The notes below the pieces were generated by a model that saw only the letters and a program-made list of their open reading frames with translations, was not told where the DNA came from and ran no database searches. This document shows positions 56,391-64,000 of a DNA stretch of 64,000 bases, piece after piece. Numbering within the stretch: position 1 is the stretch's first letter; every line of letters starts with the position of its first letter. This DNA comes from CAVWUA01 sp963758025 (GTDB taxonomy: Bacteria > Planctomycetota > Planctomycetia > Isosphaerales > Isosphaeraceae): NCBI GenBank assembly GCA_963758025.1, contig CAVWUA010000028.1, positions 1 to 64,000 of the forward strand. Direction: 5' to 3'. A program made the translations under genes and the position numbers.

Positions 56391-57157
56391 GTGATCCTCG
56401 TCGAAGATCTCTCCAAATCCTTTCTGGACTACCATCGCGGCTGGATTTCCGCTGTCTCCGGAGTGAGCTTTCAATGTCTTCCCGGTGAGTGTTTTGGCCT
56501 TCTCGGGCCGAATGGCGCGGGGAAGACGACGACGCTTCGCATGCTCTCGACGGTCCTGCAACCCACGAGCGGCCGCGCCCTGGTCGCCGGTTATGACGTC
56601 TTGAGCGAGCCGGAAAAGGTCCGGCGCACATCGGATACATGTCGGCCAGTACAGGCATTTACGATCGCATGACGGCCTGGGAACTCGTGGAGTACTTCGG
56701 CCGGCTTTACGGACTCTCGGCCGAACACCTTCGGGAGCGGATGGAAACGATCTTCGCATGGCTTCAGATGAACGACTTTCGCGACGTTCTGGGCTCGAAG
56801 ATGTCCACGGGAATGAAGCAGAAAGTCTCGATCGCCCGCACGATCATCCATGACCCGCCCGTCCTGATCTTCGATGAGCCAACCTCGGGGCTCGACGTCA
56901 TGGTCGCCCGCGCCGTCTTGCAGCGGATCGCCGAATTGCGCGATCAGGGCAAAACGGTCCTCTTCTCGACCCACGCGATGCATGAAGTGGAAAAGCTATG
57001 CTCCCGCGTGGCGATCATTCACAAAGGGCGCGTTCAGGCCGAGGGAGTTCCCGACGAACTGCTCCAGCAACACGGGCAGCCCGACCTGGAGGAGCTCTTC
57101 TTCTACCTGGTCGAGCGCGCCGAAGCGGCACCAGCGATCGCGAGAACGGTCGGGTAA
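56391..57157 (+). CDS. natA: ABC exporter ATPase, NatA-like, frame broken
   Basis: About 255 residues. GTG 56391 starts VEDLSKSFLDYHRGW; Walker A GPNGAGKTTT follows. At about 56625 one base seems missing; the second frame continues with MSASTGIYDRMTAWELVEYFGRLYG, signature LGSKMSTGMKQKVSIAR, Walker B VLIFDEPTSGLDVM and STHAMHEVEKLCSR. The combination with the NatB-like permease downstream matches the Na+ export NatAB group; the ion is not proven. No promoter was found. Confidence 0.86.
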
Positions 57158-57235
57158 TCGCGGGATCTCGACAGGTCATTAATTCAACAGTAGATCCCGT
57201 TCCGGAACAACCACAACAGCGGCAGGGCTGTCCGT

Positions 57236-59409
57236 ATGTTTTCGATGCGATGGTCGCATGTCTTGCTGATTTTTCGTCGCGAAGTGCGCGATCAACTGCG
57301 CGACCGCCGAACCTTGTTCATGATTTTCGTGCTGCCGATTCTCCTCTACCCGATGTTGGGAATCGGCGTCGCGCAGCTCTCAATCGCCTTCGAGCGAAAG
57401 CCGAGGACGGTCCTGGTCGTTGGCCCGGAGAATTTGCCCGAGTCGCCGCCGCTTCTGAACGAACAGGGGGATGGTTTCGCCCCTTCACTGTTTGATGTTC
57501 CCAATGAGGCACGCCTCTATACCGTCAAACGCATTCCGGCGGACTCGCCTGAGGCGCAAGCCCCGGCCTTGCGGAACCGCTTACGGCGTGGTGATGCCGA
57601 TGCCATTCTGCCCATTCCCGCGGATATTCAGGAGCAGATCACCCGGGATTTCCAGACCGTCGAAATTCCGATCACCTTTTTCAGCGCGGATGAAAAGAGC
57701 CTCGATACCTACCGGGCGGTGGACAGCGTACTGAAGAACTGGAAGGATCAGATTACGAAGCGCCGCCTGGAACGGGATCAAAAACCGGAGAGTTACCTCC
57801 AGCCGGTTCGGATCGTGGCTCAGGATGTGGCCTCCCGAGTGGAAGCCGGGGGAAGCCTCTGGGGCCGGATCTTCCCGTTCTTGCTCGTCATGATGTCGCT
57901 GACCGGCGCGTTCTATCCGGCGGTGGACCTCTGCGCGGGGAAAAAGAACGCGGGACCATGGAGACGCTTCTGATCAGTCCCGCGTCCCGTCCCGAGATCG
58001 TCACCGGAAAATTCCTGACCGTGATGCTCGCCAGCATGTCCACGGCGCTGTTGAACCTGGCGAGCATGGCGATCACCGGACTGCAACTGGCGCAGATGGT
58101 CGGCTCGACAGCGGCCAAAGGCCAAGACCCGTCCGCGGTCATCACAGCCCCCTCGCTGGTGTCGATGTTCTGGATGTTCTTGCTGCTGATTCCCTTGGCC
58201 GCCTTCTTCAGCGCGCTCTGCGTGGCGCTGGCCGTGCTGGCTCGGAGCATGAAGGAGGGGCAGTATTATATGACCCCCCTTTACCTCATTTGTCTCCCCT
58301 TGATCTTCGCCACCCTGGCGCCGGGGGTGGAACTGAACCTGTTCACCAGCCTGATTCCCGTCACGGGCGTTTCGCTGCTCCTGCGCGAGCTGATGCAAGG
58401 CGATTACGACGACGCCCGCCGTTTCTTCCTGCCGGTCCTCCTCCCTTTGCTGGTGTATACGCCCTGGCCCTGCACTGGGCGGTGGACCAGTTCCGCCGGG
58501 AGTCGGTCTTGTTCCGGGAGGCGGAACGGTTCGACCTGCGAGCCTGGGCTCGGCACGTGATCCGGGACCGCGAAGAAGGTCCGACCGGTGCTCAGGCCTT
58601 GCTCTGTTTTTCCCTGATGATCTCCGCGGCCTGGTTCTCCTTCTCGTTCATGTCCACCTCGGCGTTCGGGATGATGGCGGGGCAACTGACGTTCATTCTG
58701 GCACCTCCCGTCGTGCTCGCCTTGCTGCTGACCTCCAACCCCCGGCGACACCTTGAGGCTCCGTCTCCCCTCGTGGCGTTACCTGATCCTGGGCGCGAGC
58801 CTCGCCTTGACGTTGAATCCCCTGGTCGCCGTCCTTCGCTGGCTCATCGAGTATCTCTTCCCGATGCCCGAACTGGTCAAGTCTCAGCTCGGGCATCTTC
58901 TGGAGTCGATTCCCAACGTCGGGACCGCCTTGCTCGTGCTGGCGATCGTGCCGGCCATCTGCGAAGAGGTGGCGTTCCGGGGCTTCATCCTCTCGGGCCT
59001 CCAACGCGATTACCGGCCGGCCTCCGCGCTCGTCCTTTCCGCTTTCTTGTTCGGATTCTTACACGTCTTGATGAGCCTGTTTCAGCAACTCTTCAACGCG
59101 ACGCTGCTCGGCATCGTGCTGGGGCTGCTGGCGATGCGTAGTCGGAGTTTGCTGCCGGGCATTCTCTTTCACGTCATCAACAACAGCATGGCGATCGTCA
59201 TGGGACAACTCGGCGAGAGCCGCCTGGGGCTCCGGATTGCCACGATCCTCTTCCGAGATCGCGCCGAAGGGCTCTATCATTGGCACTGGGTCGTGCTGGC
59301 CACCTTGATTTCGGCCGCGCTTCTCGTGATCCTTTACCGGGACCGGGGGGAGAAACCGATCGCGGAGGCGATGGAGCATAAGTCCTCGTCGCTGGCCGGG
59401 TTCGGGTGA
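57236..59409 (+). CDS. natB: NatB-like ABC-2 permease fused to a CPBP intramembrane protease, three frame breaks
   Basis: About 724 residues, read through slips near 57945, 58468 and 58755. Part 1: helix plus VRDQLRDRRTLFMIFVLPILLYP, a long soluble loop with RLRRGDADAILPIP, then the NatB core RGTMETLLISPASRPEIVTGKFL and MKEGQYYMTPLYLICLPL. Part 2: a CPBP (CAAX-type) domain with VPAICEEVAFRGFIL (the EE-R motif), FGFLHVLMSLF and ILFHVINNS. The ABC part could export ions; the CPBP part resembles membrane metalloproteases. All frames support one gene. ATG 57236. Confidence 0.85.
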
Positions 59410-59439
59410 TCGTTTGAGGAGGGAACGGGGCCTCACGTA

Positions 59440-60697
59440 ATGCAACGATCGAGATCGACTCTGGCCGCGCGCTACGTCTTTCCCGTGGAAGGACCACCTA
59501 TCGAGCAGGGCCGGGTCACGCTGGAGGACAGCCGGATCCAGTGGGTCGGCCCCGACGATGGACGAGAGGTGGATCTGGATCTGGGGAATGTCGCGATCGT
59601 TCCCGGATTCGTCAACGCGCATACGCATCTGGAACTCTCTCCCATCGCGCCGGTATCGACCGGGATCGAGGACGAGATCGACTGGTTGCGGCGCGTGATC
59701 TCCCAGCGGATGGAAGGCACGCGCGAGGACCTTCAAAAGACGGTCGAGCGGAACCTCCAGTCGTCCCTTCAGGCGGGCACGACGCTCCTGGCCGATATCA
59801 CGACGGCCGGACTGAGCTGGGATGCCATTGCGGCTGCCCCTTTGCGAGCGACCGTTTTCGCCGAGATCCTCGGATTGAACCGAATGCGGGGGCTCCAGAC
59901 CTCGCAGGATGCCTGGGATTGGATCTCCAGCATTCAGCCGCTTGATCAGGTCTCGGCGTGTGCTCGAATCGGGATTGAGCCCCCATGCGCCTTATAGCAC
60001 GGCGGGATGGCTCTACCAGCGGGCGGCCGAGAGCCGCATGCCGTTGACCACCCACCTGGCGGAAATGCCCGAGGAGCGGGAACTTCTCGCACACCGTCGC
60101 GGACGACTCCGCGAGTTTCTCGAAGATCTCGGCGTCTGGGACGAGGACTGGGAGCCGGTCGGCGCAAGCCCCGCCGACTACGTCCGTCGCGGCGGTCTCC
60201 GCGAGTCGGACTGGCTGATCGCGCATGGAACCTATCTCGACCCGTCGGAGTTCTGGCAGTTCCGTCCCGAAGCGGCCCCGGACGGTCAGCGCGTGGCGAT
60301 CGCGTTCTGCCCGCGCACCCATGCCCGGTTCGGCCACGCGCCGCACCCGTATCGGACCTTGCTGGAACGGGGCGTCGTCGTCTGTCTCGGCACGGATAGC
60401 CTGGCATCCTCGCCGAGCCTGAGCGTGCTCGACGAGTTACGATTCCTTCATCGGACCGATCCGTCGCTCCAAGGAGAACTCCTGCTGACGATGGCGACGC
60501 TTTTCGGTGCGTGGGCCTTGCGTGCCGAGAACGTGACCGGAAGCTTGAAACCGGGTAAGTCCGCCGACCTGTCGCTGATCGCGTTGCCCGATCGTGAGAT
60601 GAAAGACCCGTACCAGCTCCTTTTCGAGAGCGATCTCCCCGTCGTCGGTAGTCTCTTCGAGGGTCGATTCGTCACGGGCCGCTGGGCGGAGCCATGA
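59440..60697 (+). CDS. Amidohydrolase, probable aminofutalosine deaminase (MqnX-type), frame broken
   Basis: About 419 residues. FVNAHTHLELS gives the HxH metal pair; after a slip near 59957 the other frame continues LESGLSPHAPYS, TTHLAEMPEE, and VVCLGTDSLASSPSLSVLDELRFL with the catalytic Asp. These motifs, especially VNAHTHLELS and LGTDSLAS, resemble the amidohydrolases that deaminate aminodeoxyfutalosine. Presence 3.3 kb downstream of mqnA and mqnC in the same direction supports this. Alternative: another member of the cytosine/guanine deaminase group. Confidence 0.68.
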
Positions 60698-60716
60698 CGC
60701 AACCGATGGCCGGTCC

Positions 60717-61886
60717 TCACTCGGCGGCGGATCGGCGACCGGGGACGAGGACGTGGTCCTCAATCGTCGAGGGGGTTGGTTCGGGGACGAACGTGTCCGA
60801 GTCGTGCGCGGGCAGGTCGATGTCATCCCAGTCCGTCCCGTCCACATCGCGGCGGAGCAAGAGGTAGATCAGGGATGCCGCCGTCCAGAAGTAGCTGTAC
60901 ACCCAGGCGTAGGCCAGTACACGGACCAGCCCGATCCAGCTCAAGGGCGCGGCGCATGTCGAAAATTCGCTGGACCTCCACATCGGGTGCACCGAAGGAC
61001 ATTCCCCACGCGGCCAGGTGGATCACGACCTCCGAGAGCAGACGCACGAGGATCAGGCCGACGATCCCAATTCCCCAGGCAAGCAGGACATAGGCCGCGT
61101 ATCGGAACGGTCGCTGATAGACGTAGCTGTAGGATCGGCTCAGGGCGTCGAAGCTGTCTTCCCCCTCCGCGGCGACGGTGGTAATCATCAACGGCCAGCC
61201 GAGAGCCATGCCCACGAGAATGAGCATCATGACCAACCCCGCCAGCAATGGGAGGAACCCAAGAATCTGAACGACGGCCGGGCCCACCTTGTCGGAAATT
61301 TGCAGTATCGTGCCAAACAGCGCACAAAGAGCCGCGAAGACGGCGATTCCCGCCAGCGGACTGAGTGGGGCTCCGACAAGCGAGAATATTTTCCCCAGCG
61401 CGAAGCGTAACCCGGCCAGAGCGCTGATGCGCTCACCTGTCGCTATCTGGATCATCGCGATTCGAGCAATCGCTCCCCCGAGAATCCCCCAGACCAGAAC
61501 CGCCCAGAAGGCGGCTAGTGCGGAGTGGAAAAACCACTGTGTTCCGCCGCCGAGGACGAAAAGTTCCCGGAACGGCTGGACAGGGAATACGAACGGATCG
61601 GTCACCAGCTCCGCCGCGATCTGGAGCGTTCGCTTGATGGGAGCATCCGGGGGAAAGGGTCTGTCTCGCTCGATCTCCCAGGGTCGGATGACAAACGTTT
61701 TCTCGGTTGAATCGGAAAACGCAAGGTCCAGCCCACTCCACCCCGCCCAGAGCAGGACGATCCCCAGGACCGCGAGGATCAACTTCCGGCTATCCGTGGC
61801 GATGCCGATTCCTCGGAAGAGGCGAAGCCAGGGAAATCGATCAGGAGAGAAGAAATCCCGGGTGCCGATCTCGTATGTCCGTCATG
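60717..61886 (-). CDS. Polytopic membrane protein of unknown function, frame broken
   Basis: About 390 residues with seven or so hydrophobic segments, read through two slips: near 61878 (start ATG 61886, MTD to YEIGTRDFFS) and near 60955 (to the acidic C-terminus DVDGTDWDDIDLPAHDSDTF). Core motifs: FFHSALAAFWAVLVWGILGGAIARIA, RFALGKIFSLVGAPL and AEGEDSFDALSRSYSYVYQRP. A family with the SRSYSYV motif occurs in planctomycetes, but its function is unknown to me. It is convergent with the amidohydrolase and downstream of manA in the same direction. Confidence 0.65.
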
Positions 61887-61947
61887 GGTGGGCCCTCCGT
61901 TGCCCTCGATCTTGGCTCGCTGTGGGTGACGCGATCTCTGTTCCCGA

Positions 61948-62979
61948 TCAAGGTACGACGCAGGTGAGGATCGTCGTCCCAGCCTCTTTCGGAATGACCT
62001 GGCAAGGGCCGAGCGCGGCGGGAAGGAGCATGGTCTGTCCGAAGCCGAGCCGGAAATCGCTCCCCGCATATCGAATATCGGCGGCCCCCTTCAACCCCAG
62101 CAAGATCGAGAAACGCTCGTGCGACCCGAGCCAGAACGGCTCAGAGGTCTGAAAACGCTCCAGGGCGAAATAGGGACAACACGCCAGCCGCTCACGGGTG
62201 CCGCCGGAAACGTGTTCCACTTCGGGAACCAGCGGGTTGACCGGCCCGGCCTGGTAATCCGTCGATTCCAGGGCCTGAGCCTTGTGCAATGGGCGAGGCT
62301 GACCGTCCGCCCCCAGGCGTCCCCAGTCATGCACGCGGAACGTCGCGTCCGACATTTGCTGGATCTCGGCGAGCACGATACCCGCTCCGATCGCGTGGAC
62401 GGTTCCGGCGGGGATCATGACGCAATCGCCCGGCCTGGGCTCGAAACGGTGGAGCAGAGGCTCGACCTCTCCTGTCTCCAGGGCGTTCGCGAATTGCTCG
62501 CGGGTGATCCCTTCCCGCAACCCGGCATAGATGACGCTCCCGGGTTCCGCATGGAGGATGACCCACGCCTCGGTCTTGCCGTTATCGTTCGCCAGGCGCT
62601 GGCCGCGCTCGTCGTCGGGATGAACCTGAACGGAAAGGACCTGGTGCGCGTCCAGGAATTTAACCAGCAGCGGGAACTGGCCTCGGTCGCTCAGTCGGGG
62701 ACCAAGCAAGTTTGTGCCGTGATCGCGGATCAAGTCTCGGAGCGTCCGTCCGGCGAGAGGGCCACAGGCCACCCGGCTGACGTCATCGCGGTGATCGGCG
62801 ATTTCCCAGCTCTCCGCGTATCCGTCCCCTTCCCCCAGAGATTTCCCCAGGACGGTTTCGAGCCGCCGGCCGCCCCAGATCAAACGCTTCAGGATGGGGT
62901 CGAACAGCAAGGGTTGTAAGGGGGTGAACGATTTCAACGTTCGCCTGTGGGATGCGCGGTTGGTGGAGAGCGACGTCAT
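61948..62979 (-). CDS. manA: Mannose-6-phosphate isomerase, class I type
   Basis: 343 residues. Interconverts fructose-6-phosphate and mannose-6-phosphate. KRLIWGGRRLETVLGK is the start of the cupin region; SVQVHPDD and KTEAWVIL supply His and Glu zinc ligands; PAGTVHAIGAG the second His. ATG 62979. Together with manC it provides the two ends of GDP-mannose synthesis; no phosphomannomutase is in the window. Confidence 0.93.
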   Translation of the reverse strand: MTSLSTNRASHRRTLKSFTPLQPLLFDPILKRLIWGGRRLETVLGKSLGEGDGYAESWEIADHRDDVSRVACGPLAGRTLRDLIRDHGTNLLGPRLSDRGQFPLLVKFLDAHQVLSVQVHPDDERGQRLANDNGKTEAWVILHAEPGSVIYAGLREGITREQFANALETGEVEPLLHRFEPRPGDCVMIPAGTVHAIGAGIVLAEIQQMSDATFRVHDWGRLGADGQPRPLHKAQALESTDYQAGPVNPLVPEVEHVSGGTRERLACCPYFALERFQTSEPFWLGSHERFSILLGLKGAADIRYAGSDFRLGFGQTMLLPAALGPCQVIPKEAGTTILTCVVP

Positions 62980-63402
62980 GGGCTCGATCCTCCTGTCGGC
63001 GAGGGCGTCGGTTCGTTGGGAATTCCTTCCTTGAGATTCCTTTTACCCTGCGCGGATCGTATATTGTCCAGTCGAAGGTCATCAGCGTTGATGAGAGGAA
63101 TCACGCATGACGCCCAGAGGCATCATAACGAGCCGACGAGAACGCCGGTGACCGCCTCTCGTTGACGGTCGTCGTGGCTCAAGTCACAGGGGTTACTGGC
63201 ACTGGCAATACGTCCCCCGGTCATGGTAAAGTCAGATGTTGCAGGAACGCTCCCGCCCCTGCTGGCCGTCCCCGAGAGGCCCAAGGGTGGTTCCGCTCAA
63301 GGGCCTCGGCCTTGGGACTGGCCGTAGCGACCCGCGTCTCCTCCTCAACCCAACCTGCCTCGACGGCCCACCTCAATCACCTGGAGACGGTGGAGCGAAC
63401 CC
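62980..63402. other. Intergenic region before tatC, with a possible structured RNA segment
   Basis: 423 bases without a supported gene. The manA promoter is expected in the left part, where TTG/AT-rich hexamers occur near 63040-63070, but none is convincing. The segment 63264-63323 can fold into a long imperfect hairpin, and an alternative 7-bp stem (63280-63286 with 63310-63316) excludes it. It does not match small SRP RNA, 6S, tmRNA or tRNA patterns that I know. Confidence 0.4.
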
Positions 63403-64000
63403 ATGCCAAACGACGACGATCTCTTCGCTGAAGAACATTCGATGATCTCGATGAGTTTCGGGGAACACATCGAGGAGTTGCGCTATCACCTGATTTTTGC
63501 CATCGTGGGTTTGGCCATCGGCGTGATTTTCACTTTCATTCCTCCACTGAGCCTCGGCGCCAGGGTGATGCGGAGGATGGAGGAGCCAGCCCGCCGGGCC
63601 TTGGCCGACATCAACACGGAGTTGGTGGAGAAAAAGGCCAGGGAGGCCGAGGAGAACAAGGAAATCACCAAACCGGTCATCGAGCGAATTGACGCGTACG
63701 ATCTGGTTGCGGGATTGCGCAAGCTGGCTCCCGAGGCGAACCTGCCGGCTCCCGAAAAGGTCAAAGGCAAGGTGATCCCGGTCCACATCGTCCGCCAGCG
63801 CGCGGACCAGATCCGGAACATCAGCAAGGAGATCATTCCGCGCGCGCCGATCATCACACTCGGACCGATGGAGGCCTTCACCAATTACTTCATGGTCTGC
63901 GTGGTCACGGGTCTTGTGCTGTCAAGCCCCTGGGTGTTCTACCAACTCTGGGCCTTTGTCGCGGCGGGGCTGTACCGGCACGAGCGGCAATACATGTATA
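63403..64000 (+). CDS. tatC: Twin-arginine translocase subunit TatC, cut off by the window end
   Basis: First 199 residues of TatC. SFGEHIEELRYHLIFAIVGLAIG holds the conserved HxxELR motif and first helix; GPMEAFTNYFMVCVVTG and SSPWVFYQLWAFVAAGLYRHER give the second helix and the loop after it. Between helix 1 and the GPMEAF motif there are about 110 residues, against roughly 40 in E. coli TatC, including a charged helix (VEKKAREAEENKEI). ATG 63403 is preceded by GGAG. No tatA is seen upstream. The Tat-like arginine deiminase at 35040 would be a client. Confidence 0.92.
   Translation, partial: MPNDDDLFAEEHSMISMSFGEHIEELRYHLIFAIVGLAIGVIFTFIPPLSLGARVMRRMEEPARRALADINTELVEKKAREAEENKEITKPVIERIDAYDLVAGLRKLAPEANLPAPEKVKGKVIPVHIVRQRADQIRNISKEIIPRAPIITLGPMEAFTNYFMVCVVTGLVLSSPWVFYQLWAFVAAGLYRHERQYMY

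Noticed and set aside
63160..63402. A small SRP RNA or other known RNA before tatC
   Set aside because: The conserved tetraloop and asymmetric loop of SRP RNA are absent, and no tRNA, tmRNA or 6S features are seen.

Overview
The window looks like core chromosome of a GC-rich planctomycete, most likely of the Isosphaeraceae type. The evidence is a DUF1559 prepilin-like protein paired with a small lipoprotein, a DUF1573 protein, an over-long SecA, a CzcB-type adaptor with a Cys/His N-terminal motif, a zinc-ribbon pseudokinase with many membrane segments, the futalosine route to menaquinone, and an ABC permease fused to a CPBP protease. I see no phage, insertion sequence, CRISPR array, tRNA or rRNA. 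The taxonomy is inferred from gene content only.

Layout. 0.26-5.25 kb (minus): a likely operon of a PhnP-like metallo-hydrolase, a UDP-sugar pyrophosphorylase, mannose-1-phosphate guanylyltransferase, RuvX and an SDR epimerase. 5.5-13.5 kb (plus): two polytopic glycosyltransferase-like proteins, SecA, a DUF72 protein and a small membrane protein. 13.5-15.9 kb (minus): a hypothetical gene and hslVU. 16.1-18.9 kb: a DUF1573 protein and, convergent to it, a DUF1559 protein plus lipoprotein. 19.1-22.8 kb (plus): an ornithine cyclodeaminase-type protein, an UPF0173 metallo-hydrolase, a stand-alone arginine dihydrolase and SixA; together the first and third look like a split version of cyanobacterial ArgZ/AgrE. 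22.8-29.4 kb (plus): a secreted glycosidase-like protein, a Dabb protein, VanZ, an ABC-F ATPase and an exported carbon-nitrogen hydrolase. 29.5-34.7 kb (minus): a CzcBA-type metal efflux operon with a His-rich exported protein. 35.0-41.1 kb: an exported arginine deiminase, a double-domain esterase-like hydrolase, xylose isomerase and a site-2 protease. 41.1-45.3 kb (minus): pseudokinase, PfpI-like protein and SDR epimerase. 45.6-50.4 kb: DksA-like protein, LspA, GlnA, a small divergent gene, a ferritin-like protein, a LigD phosphoesterase-like protein and a membrane-anchored hypothetical. 50.7-54.1 kb: a coupled ABC operon. 54.2-60.7 kb: mqnA, mqnC, NatA/NatB-CPBP and a probable aminofutalosine deaminase. 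60.7-63.0 kb (minus): a membrane protein and ManA. The window ends inside tatC.

The genes connect in several ways. ManA and ManC flank a GDP-mannose route. The arginine dihydrolase, ornithine cyclodeaminase and glutamine synthetase could form a nitrogen remobilisation path. SecA, TatC, LspA, Tat and Sec signal peptides and the site-2 protease speak for a busy envelope.

A dominant technical feature is roughly two dozen single-base reading-frame breaks. Each lies inside an otherwise well-preserved gene whose two halves encode contiguous parts of one family. I read these as consensus or sequencing indels rather than pseudogenes, and I have joined the halves into single features. Break positions are approximate, to within about 10-20 bases.
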